From positions 372,001 to 436,000 of the forward strand of contig WGNR01000001.1 of the NCBI GenBank assembly GCA_016124445.1: a stretch of 64,000 bases of DNA, given 5' to 3'. Within the stretch, counting starts at the first letter, position 1. Each line of letters begins with the position of its first letter. The position numbers were made by a program, and so were the translations under genes. A model generated the notes under the pieces. That model was not told the DNA's origin and searched no databases. It saw only the letters and a list, made by a program, of their open reading frames with translations. Shown here piece by piece: positions 53,111 to 61,003 of this stretch. The DNA is from a bacterium. Its GTDB lineage: Bacteria; Planctomycetota; Planctomycetia; Pirellulales; Pirellulaceae.

Positions 53111-53431
53111 ATGGAAAACCTGACGAAGATCGCTCACAACGTTTTTTTCACCCTGAAAGACAAGTCGCCTGAAGCCCAACAGAAACTGGTCGAAGCTTGT
53201 CAGAAGTATTTGTCAGGACACCCAGGCTGCGTTTTCTTCGCCGCCGGCGTGTTGACCGAAGAACTCAATCGCCCGGTCAACGATCGTGACTTTCAGGTTG
53301 CTCTGCACGTGATCTTCGATTCGCTCGAGGCCCAGAACGCTTACCAGGTCGCCCCTCGGCATACGACGTTCATCGAAGAAAACAAAGACAACTGGGAAAC
53401 GGTTCGCGTATTTGATTCGACCGTCGGCTAA
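53111..53431 (+). CDS. Dabb-domain (stress-responsive alpha/beta barrel) protein
   Basis: The start ATG 53111 gives 106 residues beginning [19 protein letters not shown], the Dabb fold start. The frame upstream to 53015 overlaps the previous terminator and is not coding. Conserved features include [32 protein letters not shown]. This dimeric ferredoxin-like fold is found in stress proteins and various monooxygenases, function unknown. It lies 23 bases before the AlkD-like gene, so the two may be co-transcribed. Confidence 0.88.
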   Translation: MENLTKIAHNVFFTLKDKSPEAQQKLVEACQKYLSGHPGCVFFAAGVLTEELNRPVNDRDFQVALHVIFDSLEAQNAYQVAPRHTTFIEENKDNWETVRVFDSTVG

Positions 53432-53454
53432 TTCCTTCGATTGGCGAAAAGGAA

Positions 53455-54294
53455 ATGCTGGTGGCTGATCTAGAAAAGCTCCGCAATCGCACCGGTGCCG
53501 TTCGTCGTAGCGAGATCCCGAAAGTCGTTGTAGCGGCATTAAATCGTGGAGAACTCGAAACGGTCAACCTGGTCGAATTCCTGGTGGTCGATCACCAAAA
53601 GCTATTTCGTGCGTCGCGCGATTCGCTTTCGCTCGACGCTCAGGCCGCCAAAAAAATAGCATCGGCCATCAAGTCCCTTTCCGGCGAAGGGATCACACAG
53701 CGGCTGTCGGAAACGGGCCGTGCGGTTCACCAGGCTTTGGACGGCAGCGAGCATCGCGAGACTGTTTACCAGCAGATGGCATCCCATCCCAGCGACACGC
53801 TACGGAACTGGGCCGCCTACATGGATGCGGCCAACGAAAAGCTGACCTTCAGCCAACGCCTAAAGCGAGCCCGAAAGTTTGCGATCGACCCGAATATGGG
53901 CGTCCGTGAAATTGCCTGGATGAGCGTTCGCCAGGCGGCAGCGGATGACATCGTTGATCAAATCGAAAAGCTCTTGCCGCTGGCTCGTAATAAGAATCAC
54001 CTTGCGCGGCGGTTTGCAATTGAAATCACACGGCCATGCGGCGTCTGGACACGGCATATCGGCCAGTTGAAAACTCGCCCGGAAATTGCCGAGACGCTGT
54101 TGGAAACGTGCTGCAGCGACTCGTCCAAGTATGTGCAGGACTCCGTGGCCAATTGGTTGAACGACGCCAGCAAGTCGCGACCTGACTTCGTGCAGGAACT
54201 TTGCCAGCGATGGCTATCTGAGCACCAGTCGCCGCACACCGAGCGAATCGTGCATCGTGCTCTTAGAACGCTTCGCAAGAAAGCCGAAGGTTAG
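53455..54294 (+). CDS. AlkD-like (HEAT-repeat) protein
   Basis: The 279-residue all-helical protein has repeats ending in LLETCCSDSSKYVQDSVANWLND, much like the DNA alkylation repeat proteins AlkC/AlkD, and the helix after it (DFVQELCQRWL). The catalytic Asp/Trp/Arg set of AlkD cannot be assigned from sequence alone, so glycosylase activity is open. It follows the Dabb gene by 23 bases. A bidirectional-type hairpin follows at 54310-54340. Confidence 0.75.
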   Translation: MLVADLEKLRNRTGAVRRSEIPKVVVAALNRGELETVNLVEFLVVDHQKLFRASRDSLSLDAQAAKKIASAIKSLSGEGITQRLSETGRAVHQALDGSEHRETVYQQMASHPSDTLRNWAAYMDAANEKLTFSQRLKRARKFAIDPNMGVREIAWMSVRQAAADDIVDQIEKLLPLARNKNHLARRFAIEITRPCGVWTRHIGQLKTRPEIAETLLETCCSDSSKYVQDSVANWLNDASKSRPDFVQELCQRWLSEHQSPHTERIVHRALRTLRKKAEG

Positions 54295-54309
54295 CATCCG
54301 CGCATAAAA

Positions 54310-54340
54310 AAACCTCGGTTTCAGGCCGAAACCGAGGTTT
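54310..54340 (-). terminator. Terminator between convergent genes
   Basis: AAACCTCGGTTTC (54310-54322) pairs perfectly with GAAACCGAGGTTT (54328-54340) around a 5-base loop. On the minus strand it is followed by a T-run, so it terminates the LRR gene best; on the plus strand the T-run is short. Confidence 0.88.
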
Positions 54341-54363
54341 CTGTATCTCTACCGCCAGGCACC

Positions 54364-55677
54364 TTAGTAGGTGACTTCCAAGTTAGGATTCGATTCCTTC
54401 AGTTGGTCGACACCATCATCGCCGATCTGCGTGAAGTTCAAGGCCAGCTTCTTTAGATTTGTCAGCGACTCAAGAACCGGCAGCGATTCGTCGGTGACTC
54501 CGTTGTTTTCCTTGAGCGAAAGCGTGGTCAACGTCTTCATGCCCTCCAGATACTTGATTGCTTCATCGTTGAGGTAGCATCCATCCAGGTTCAATACCTT
54601 CAGCTTTGTCAGCTTGTTAATCGACTCCAGGCCGGGATCGGTGATGAATGTGTTCCAGAGGTTCAGCGACTCGAGGTTGCCGAAGGTATTGATAACCTGG
54701 GCCAATCCGTCATCGGTAAAAGCCGTTTCGCTGACGTCGAGATCTTTCAACTTGGTCAGGCCTTTCAACTCTTCCATCTTCAGCCCCCGAACTTTGCCCG
54801 ACTGGCGGAGGCTCAACTCGACCAATTCGGTCATGCCGGCCAGGTGCTTCATTCCTTCGTCGCTGACCTTGGTGCGGAACAATTGCAGCGTCTTCATCTT
54901 GGTGCATCCAGCGATGCTGGCCAGGCCTTCATCCGTGACGGGAACTTCGTTGAGTTCCAGCGTCTCCAGGTTCTTCATATCTTTCAGGTAGGCAATTCCC
55001 TTGTCGGTGATCTTCTTGTCACGCAGGTTCAGGAATTTCATCTTGGTCAAATCGGCGATTTCAGCCATGCCGACATCGCTGATCAGAGCCCCTTCGGTTC
55101 GCAAGACTTCCATGTTCTTCATCTTGCCGATCGACTTCATCCCCGCGTCGTCGATTTTGCAGTAGCGGATATCAAGGTAACGGGCCTTGGGGAAGGATGC
55201 TGCAATGGTTTCCATCGATTTGTTCGTGATACTATTGCGCCGCAGACCGAAGACCGATAGATCTTTGGAGGCGGTCAAATTGGAAACGCCTTCGTCGGTG
55301 ATCACGCAGTTCTCGAACGAAACGTCTCGCAGATTGGTCAGGTCTTTCATGAAACGGGTGACCCGATCGGTGATTTCCGCTCCATAAAACTTGATCTGCT
55401 GCAACTGCTTCAGCTTGGCGATCGGCTCGAAGACCATGTCGTCTTCGACCACGACTGCCGAAAAATCGGCACGGACCACGTTGCCGTTGTCGTCCTTGGT
55501 AAGCTTGCCGCCAAGTTCTTCGAGCGCGGATACTGCTTCGGGATCATCGGCTTCAGGTTTGGCGTTTGCGGCAGGCTGGTTGCCTGCGGGCTGGTTGCCG
55601 GTCGGTTTGGGTGAAGGACAGCCTACATTGAGCGGAAGGGCAAGCAGCAGGAATCCGAGAATCCAACGTTGAGACAT
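54364..55677 (-). CDS. Leucine-rich-repeat lipoprotein
   Basis: The 437-residue protein has a lipoprotein signal (lipobox NVGC, Cys20), a Pro/Asn/Ala linker, and from about residue 80 at least twelve leucine-rich repeats of about 24 residues with the pattern LxxLxxLxLxxxxITDxGL, as in LNLRDKKITDKGIAYL. These are the 'ITDxGL'-type bacterial repeats. It is a surface-facing binding protein by inference. It is followed by a good terminator at 54310-54340. Confidence 0.92.
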   Translation of the reverse strand: MSQRWILGFLLLALPLNVGCPSPKPTGNQPAGNQPAANAKPEADDPEAVSALEELGGKLTKDDNGNVVRADFSAVVVEDDMVFEPIAKLKQLQQIKFYGAEITDRVTRFMKDLTNLRDVSFENCVITDEGVSNLTASKDLSVFGLRRNSITNKSMETIAASFPKARYLDIRYCKIDDAGMKSIGKMKNMEVLRTEGALISDVGMAEIADLTKMKFLNLRDKKITDKGIAYLKDMKNLETLELNEVPVTDEGLASIAGCTKMKTLQLFRTKVSDEGMKHLAGMTELVELSLRQSGKVRGLKMEELKGLTKLKDLDVSETAFTDDGLAQVINTFGNLESLNLWNTFITDPGLESINKLTKLKVLNLDGCYLNDEAIKYLEGMKTLTTLSLKENNGVTDESLPVLESLTNLKKLALNFTQIGDDGVDQLKESNPNLEVTY

Positions 55678-55770
55678 GGAGTGTCATTTCCTTAGAGGAC
55701 GATAGGCGTAGGTAGGGGAAACTAGCTAAACCTCTTAGGCTACAGCGAAACCGAAGCTGCCGCAACCAAC

Positions 55771-55809
55771 GAAAAAGACCCTCCAGCATTGCTGCCGAGG
55801 GTCTTTTTT
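55771..55809 (-). terminator. Intrinsic terminator after the cytochrome gene
   Basis: AAAAAGACCCTC (55772-55783) pairs with GAGGGTCTTTTTT (55797-55809), giving a T-run on the minus strand. It lies about 35 bases after the cytochrome stop. Confidence 0.88.
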
Positions 55810-55842
55810 GATTCTCAGTTGGCATCGCCAAAAAACACAAGA

Positions 55843-56208
55843 TTACTTGTGATCTTTGTGGCAAGCTTTGCAGTTGGCGGCTTCTTTCAGCTTGGAAGCT
55901 GCGCCTTCTTTGCCTTCAACGGTTCCTTTGGCAGCTTCCAGCAAAGCGGTCGTTCGCTTCTTCCAATCTTCTTCGCTACCCTTATGCGGCTTGTTATGGG
56001 CTAATGATTCGAGCATGGCGATGACCAGTTTCTGGTCTTCTTCGCTCGCTTCGCCCTTGATAACCTTGGCAACCAGGCCACCCTTGAAGCCCTTCTTCAT
56101 AATCTCTTCAGTGTCGTACTTGGAATCTTTTCCCTTGTCGGCCATAGCGACGCCGCCGAGCACCATCACAGCCAACAGGCCCATGGCAACAAGCAAACCT
56201 TTCTTCAT
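55843..56208 (-). CDS. Small c-type cytochrome, cytochrome c'-like
   Basis: The 121-residue protein has a signal peptide (MKKGLLVAMGLLAVMVLGGVAMA) and a Lys/Glu-rich helical body. The only heme-binding motif, CKACHKDHK (Cys113, Cys116, His117), is at the C-terminus. A terminal CxxCH and four-helix body are the pattern of cytochrome c'. It is small for the family. Electron transfer or gas binding in the periplasm is inferred. Its terminator is at 55771-55809. Confidence 0.82.
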   Translation of the reverse strand: MKKGLLVAMGLLAVMVLGGVAMADKGKDSKYDTEEIMKKGFKGGLVAKVIKGEASEEDQKLVIAMLESLAHNKPHKGSEEDWKKRTTALLEAAKGTVEGKEGAASKLKEAANCKACHKDHK

Positions 56209-56457
56209 CGCAGAATTCTCCAGCAGAGGTAGTTTAAAGGTAGGCTACGGAATCGAAGGATTCCGCACAGACAGCCGTATCATAATCGTCCTCAAAGCAG
56301 AATTCTTCTATAGACCCCCTATTTTTCATTCACTTCCTGCAGATTGAGATTGCTTCTCAATAGGCAGACCCCCCGTCTTCAACCCAATTCGTGGGATAGA
56401 TTTGACCTGATAGGCGGAATTCTTTCCAAGCGAAATCTCTCTCGGAGCACCTGCTCG

Positions 56458-57078
56458 ATGAGCATGTACGAGTTCTGGTCAGAGTCTGGAAACCCAGGCT
56501 CCATGGGCTGTATCGACATCAATACCGACCATATCGCCCAACGGAGCGTCTGGGTCGTGATGTTCAAAGTCTTCGTCGCGACGATCATGACGGCCGGGCT
56601 ATTTTGGGTGCCGTATCATTTCCTGCCGATTTACTTTCCCATCACTGGCTGGCATGTCATTGGGACGCCGACCATCTTGGTCTTGCTCTACCTCGGAATC
56701 TCGTTCTTCGTGATTCCTCGCCCAGACACGGACAACCTGGGTTGGATGGGCGGTATGGCCAACGATCCTTTCAAATACACCGACGATTGGAATCGTTCGC
56801 TCGTCTCGCTCAATCACACGCTTGCCCCAGGTCGGTTTATCGCCGGTACGATTCTGGATGTGGCTTGTATGGCGGGTATCGTCCAAAGCTCGCCGGTTCC
56901 CAAAGATGACGAAGAATTGTTTGGCGTGGCGCACGAAGCTTCCACTGATAACGCCATGTTCTCCATCAATTCCGAAGTCGATTCCCAACCGGTTGAGTCT
57001 GATCGGCCCTCACCTGTTGATTACGAATCAATGCCCGTAATCTCGAAGGCACGCTTCACGATCAACGACGACGAATAA
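56458..57078 (+). CDS. Membrane protein of unknown function
   Basis: ATG 56458 follows GGAGCACCTGCTCG and gives 206 residues beginning MSMYEFWSESGNPG; the open frame upstream to 56344 has no start context. Two or three membrane segments lie at about residues 32-85, the last ending in PRPDTDNLGWMGGM. The C-terminal half is acidic and soluble. No family recognised. It lies 141 bases before the molybdenum hydroxylase operon and could be unrelated to it. Confidence 0.65.
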   Translation: MSMYEFWSESGNPGSMGCIDINTDHIAQRSVWVVMFKVFVATIMTAGLFWVPYHFLPIYFPITGWHVIGTPTILVLLYLGISFFVIPRPDTDNLGWMGGMANDPFKYTDDWNRSLVSLNHTLAPGRFIAGTILDVACMAGIVQSSPVPKDDEELFGVAHEASTDNAMFSINSEVDSQPVESDRPSPVDYESMPVISKARFTINDDE

Positions 57079-57219
57079 ATCGCGTCCGATTTCCCCGACA
57101 ACTGCGATTGCTTGACACTGCCGAGGTGAGCTTCGATATTGATGGCATTGGATCACTCCGATGGCCTTCTGCGGCCACTCTAGCCCCCTCGAAGCCTCCA
57201 GTCAGTAAACGGAGTTCGC

Positions 57220-58110
57220 GTGCAATCGTTTACGTATCATGCCCCCACATCGATTTCCGAAGCGCTCCAGTTGTTCGCCAAGTGCGAAGGAACGATCGCA
57301 TTGCTCGCCGGTGGGACCGACATCCTTGTTCAATTGCGAGAAAACCATCGTCAGGCAGATCACGTGATCGACGTAAAGCATATCCCGGAACTTCATCGCC
57401 TGGGATGCGATCCCACGCAAGGCTTGGTTCTGGGGGCGGCTGTGACTTGTTCGCAGGTTTTGCATAGCGACGCCACACAAGACTATTCTGCCTTGCGGGA
57501 TTCGGCCCAGATCATTGGCGGTTGGCAAATTCAAACCCGGGCCAGCATCGGGGGCAATCTTTGTAATTCTTCCCCAGCGGCCGACTCGGTCCCTTCACTG
57601 ATCGCGTTGGGGGCGGAAGTCGACTACGCGACGCTGGAAGGTCGACAAACAATCCCGGTCAGAGAGTTCTGCACCGGCCCCGGCACCAACATCCTGAATC
57701 GCCGCGGGCTATTGATCGGGATGCATCTTCCACCGGTCGGGGCAAGGTCAGGCTCGGCTTACGAACGTTTCATCCCGCGTTACGAAATGGATATCGCCGT
57801 GGCCTGTGCCGCTTCGTATGTCGAGTTGGACAACGATGGAACGATTTCCGCGGTTCGCATCGCGCTCGGAGCAGTCGGCCCGAAAGCGATTGGTTGCCCG
57901 GAAGCTGCGAACCTTCTTGTCGGCAAAGCCGCTGACGACGAACTGATCCAGAAGGTGGCCGATCAAGCCGCCACGATGGCTTCACCGATCAACGACATGC
58001 GCGGCACGATTGAATTCCGAGAACACTTGGCATCAGTCCTGGTCAAACGGACCTTGCAGACCGCACTTCGCCGCGCCGCCGGCGAGGTGATCGTCTCACA
58101 CCCGCACTGA
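57220..58110 (+). CDS. FAD-binding subunit of a molybdenum hydroxylase (XdhB/CoxM-type)
   Basis: The 296-residue protein starts with GTG 57220. It has the FAD motifs LLAGGTDILVQLREN and the second motif QTRASIGGNLCNSSPAADSVPSL of xanthine-dehydrogenase/CO-dehydrogenase medium subunits. The C-terminal domain matches CO_deh_flav_C. It is followed by the 2Fe-2S subunit after 25 bases, and that by the large subunit after 11 bases. It passes electrons to FAD in a cytosolic or membrane-associated hydroxylase. Confidence 0.94.
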   Translation: MQSFTYHAPTSISEALQLFAKCEGTIALLAGGTDILVQLRENHRQADHVIDVKHIPELHRLGCDPTQGLVLGAAVTCSQVLHSDATQDYSALRDSAQIIGGWQIQTRASIGGNLCNSSPAADSVPSLIALGAEVDYATLEGRQTIPVREFCTGPGTNILNRRGLLIGMHLPPVGARSGSAYERFIPRYEMDIAVACAASYVELDNDGTISAVRIALGAVGPKAIGCPEAANLLVGKAADDELIQKVADQAATMASPINDMRGTIEFREHLASVLVKRTLQTALRRAAGEVIVSHPH

Positions 58111-58135
58111 GCTACTCCCCTCGAAAGGTAACCTG

Positions 58136-58720
58136 ATGCCAGGCAACGCTCCTTCCAAGACAGCCCCAGCGAAGATGGCCATTTCAACGACCATCAACGG
58201 CCAATCGTACGATTTCCTTTGTGATCCGCGACAAAGCTTACTGGAAGTCCTTCGCGACACGTTGCACCTGACCGGTGCGAAAGAAGGCTGCAACAACGGC
58301 AACTGCGGAGCATGCACCGTGCTGATCGATGGCGAGCCGGTCAACAGTTGCCTAGTGCTGGCCGTGGAAGTCGCGGGAAAAGACCTGACCACCATCGAAG
58401 GGATTGCCGACAAAGGCGTGCTGCATCCGCTGCAACAGTGCTTCCTGGAAGGTGCCGCCCTGCAATGCGGAATCTGCACGCCTGGCTTCATCGTCGCGGC
58501 CAAGGCACTGCTCGACAAAAAGCCGAATCCAACCGAAGAAGAAATCCGCTTTTCTCTGGCTGGCAACCTGTGCCGCTGCACCGGCTACGACAAGATCGTC
58601 CGCGCGGTCCAAGCCGCTGCCGAGCGAATCCAGTCAGTCCAGCCATCCGGCGGCACGCCTCAAAGAAAACAAGCCCAGCAACCGCAAGCTCAACAGCAGC
58701 AATCCCAGCAACAGCAATAG
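58136..58720 (+). CDS. 2Fe-2S subunit of a molybdenum hydroxylase, with Gln-rich tail
   Basis: The 194-residue protein has the N-terminal ferredoxin-type cluster (EGCNNGNCGACT with Cys52, Cys57, Cys60 and a later Cys72) and the second cluster in LQCGICTPGF and NLCRCTGY. The usual length is about 160; the extra end is a Gln-rich tail (about 30 residues of Q, S, A and P). ATG 58136 was chosen; a second ATG at codon 14 (MAISTTINGQSYDF) would match the family N-terminus equally well. It is part of the xdh-like operon. Confidence 0.94.
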   Translation: MPGNAPSKTAPAKMAISTTINGQSYDFLCDPRQSLLEVLRDTLHLTGAKEGCNNGNCGACTVLIDGEPVNSCLVLAVEVAGKDLTTIEGIADKGVLHPLQQCFLEGAALQCGICTPGFIVAAKALLDKKPNPTEEEIRFSLAGNLCRCTGYDKIVRAVQAAAERIQSVQPSGGTPQRKQAQQPQAQQQQSQQQQ

Positions 58721-58731
58721 GAAACGCAGCG

Positions 58732-61002
58732 ATGAACGGATCTCCCATTTCCTACAGCGACAAAAAATACAAAGTCCTGGGCACTCGGCCAATTCGACAC
58801 GACGGCACCGACAAGGTGACTGGGCGAGCGATCTATACTAACGATGTCTTCTTTCCCGACATGGTGCATGGCAAGATCCTCCGCAGCCCCCACCCACATG
58901 CAAGAATCAAATCGATCGACACCTCCGCGGCTGAGGCAATGGATGGCGTACTGGCCGTGGTCACCAGCAAAGACTGGCCGGAACTGAAAGACAAAGTGGC
59001 CGAACTGGGAGAAGGCGCCGTCAACCTGGCCGACCTGGCCGGCAATCTGTTGGCGATGGACAAGGTGCTTTACAAAGGGCACGCGATTGCCGCGGTGGCG
59101 GCACGTGATGTTCACCTGGCCGAGGAAGCCCTCTCGAAGATCAAGGTCGAATACGAAGTCTTGCCTGCGGTTCTGTGGGTTCAGGACGCCATGCAGGACG
59201 ATGCTCCGATCCTGCACGAGCATCTTCGCACCGATCACATGGGCAAGCTAGGCGATAAGCCGACCAACATCGCGACCCATCTGCTGTTCGAGCAAGGCGA
59301 CGTCGACGCAGCGATGGAAAAGGCTGATGTCGTTATCGAACGCGAATTTAAAACGGCTTCGGTCCATCAAGCCTACATCGAGCCGCACAACTCGGTGGCC
59401 CTCTGGAATGAAGATGGCCATCTGAAGATTTGGACCTCGACCCAAGGTGCTTTCACCTGTCGGCACCAGGTGGCAGAGTTGCTGCAGATACCGATCTCCA
59501 GCGTTACGGTCACGCCCTGTGAGATCGGCGGCGGCTTTGGTGGCAAGATCTCAGTCTATTTGGAGCCGGTCGCCGCCCTCTTGAGCCGCAAGTGTGGCCG
59601 TCCGGTGAAGATGGTCATGCAGCGGGACGAAGTCTTTGAGGCAACCGGACCGACGCCAGGCTCGTACGTACGCGTCAAGATCGGTGCGACGCGCGAGGGC
59701 AAGCTGATCGCCGGGGAAGGCTACCTCGCCTACGATGCCGGAGCCTACCCTGGCGGCATGATCGGCCCTGGCAGCATGTGCTTGTTCAGTTGCGTTGATC
59801 TGCCCAATGCCCGCGTCAACGGTTACGACGTCTGCTTGAACAAACCGAAAACGCAAGCTTACCGCGCCCCTGGTGCCACCCAAGCGATATTTGCCTTCGA
59901 GTCGGTCATGAATGAACTGGCCGACACGCTCGGCATCTGCCCGATCGAGCTGCATTTGAAGAATGCGGCGAAAGAAGGAACGAGACGCGTTGATGGTCCC
60001 ATCTATCCACGGGTCGGCCTGGTCGAATGCCTCGAAGCGGCCAAGAGCAGCGAGCATTGGAATACGCCTCTGGAAGGTCCTAATCGCGGACGAGGTCTCG
60101 CAGCTGGTTTCTGGTTCAATATCGGCTTGAAATCGAGCGTTTCGGCCACCGTCAATCACGACGGCACCGTCAACCTTTTGGAAGGGTCGACCGACATTGG
60201 CGGTACGCGAACCTCGGTCGCCATGCAATTGGCTGAAACGCTTGGCATCGCCGCGGAAGACGTTCATCCGAAGGTGGTCGACACCGACAGCGTCGGCTAC
60301 ACCGATGTCACTGGAGGCAGCCGCACCACATTTGCCACCGGCCTGGCAGCCTATGAAGTGGGGCTCGATCTGCGGCAGCAACTTTGCCAGCGGGCTGCCA
60401 TGCTGTGGGACTGCGACGCGGAAGAGGTCAAGTTCGATCAAGGGACATTCTCGCGGAACGGCGATTCGCTAACGTTCCGCCAACTTGCCGAGAAACTGCC
60501 AGAGACCGGCGAACCGGTCGTCGGCCGAGCCTCGATCTCGAAGGATGTTTCGACCAATGCGTTTGGCGTTCACATCTGTGACTTGGAAGTCGACCCTGAA
60601 ACCGGGAAAGTCCGGATCTTGCGCTACACGGCGATTCAAGATGCCGGCAAAGCAATTCACCCCAGCTATGTCGAAGGGCAGCTTCAAGGCGGCGCCGTTC
60701 AGGGAATCGGCTGGGCGCTGAACGAGGAATATTACTACAAAGATGACGCAACGATGGCCAACGCGTCGTTTCTCGATTACCGGATTCCGACCTGCTATGA
60801 CTTGCCGATGATCGATACGATTATTGTCGAGGTCCCCAACCCGGACCATCCTTACGGCGTGCGCGGCGTCGGAGAAACACCGATCGTGCCGCCACCAGCG
60901 GCGGTCGCGTCGGCCATCTATCATGCTTGCGGTGTGCGAATGTTCGAACTGCCGATGTCGCCACCGAAACTGTGGAAAGCGATTTCCGAATCGAAGAAGT
61001 AG
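58732..61002 (+). CDS. Molybdopterin-binding large subunit of a molybdenum hydroxylase (xanthine dehydrogenase family)
   Basis: The start ATG 58732 (756 residues) gives the family N-terminus YKVLGTRPIRHDGTDKVTGRAIYTNDVFF. The MoCo-binding segments EIGGGFGGK (about residue 264) and TQAYRAPGATQA are present. The catalytic Glu is in RGVGETPIVPP (Glu715). The AYRAPG loop argues against CO dehydrogenase. The substrate (xanthine, an aromatic acyl-CoA or an aldehyde) is not decidable. It needs the upstream FAD and Fe-S subunits. Its stop is 1 base from the convergent vWA gene. Confidence 0.94.
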   Translation: MNGSPISYSDKKYKVLGTRPIRHDGTDKVTGRAIYTNDVFFPDMVHGKILRSPHPHARIKSIDTSAAEAMDGVLAVVTSKDWPELKDKVAELGEGAVNLADLAGNLLAMDKVLYKGHAIAAVAARDVHLAEEALSKIKVEYEVLPAVLWVQDAMQDDAPILHEHLRTDHMGKLGDKPTNIATHLLFEQGDVDAAMEKADVVIEREFKTASVHQAYIEPHNSVALWNEDGHLKIWTSTQGAFTCRHQVAELLQIPISSVTVTPCEIGGGFGGKISVYLEPVAALLSRKCGRPVKMVMQRDEVFEATGPTPGSYVRVKIGATREGKLIAGEGYLAYDAGAYPGGMIGPGSMCLFSCVDLPNARVNGYDVCLNKPKTQAYRAPGATQAIFAFESVMNELADTLGICPIELHLKNAAKEGTRRVDGPIYPRVGLVECLEAAKSSEHWNTPLEGPNRGRGLAAGFWFNIGLKSSVSATVNHDGTVNLLEGSTDIGGTRTSVAMQLAETLGIAAEDVHPKVVDTDSVGYTDVTGGSRTTFATGLAAYEVGLDLRQQLCQRAAMLWDCDAEEVKFDQGTFSRNGDSLTFRQLAEKLPETGEPVVGRASISKDVSTNAFGVHICDLEVDPETGKVRILRYTAIQDAGKAIHPSYVEGQLQGGAVQGIGWALNEEYYYKDDATMANASFLDYRIPTCYDLPMIDTIIVEVPNPDHPYGVRGVGETPIVPPPAAVASAIYHACGVRMFELPMSPPKLWKAISESKK

Positions 61003-61003
61003 C

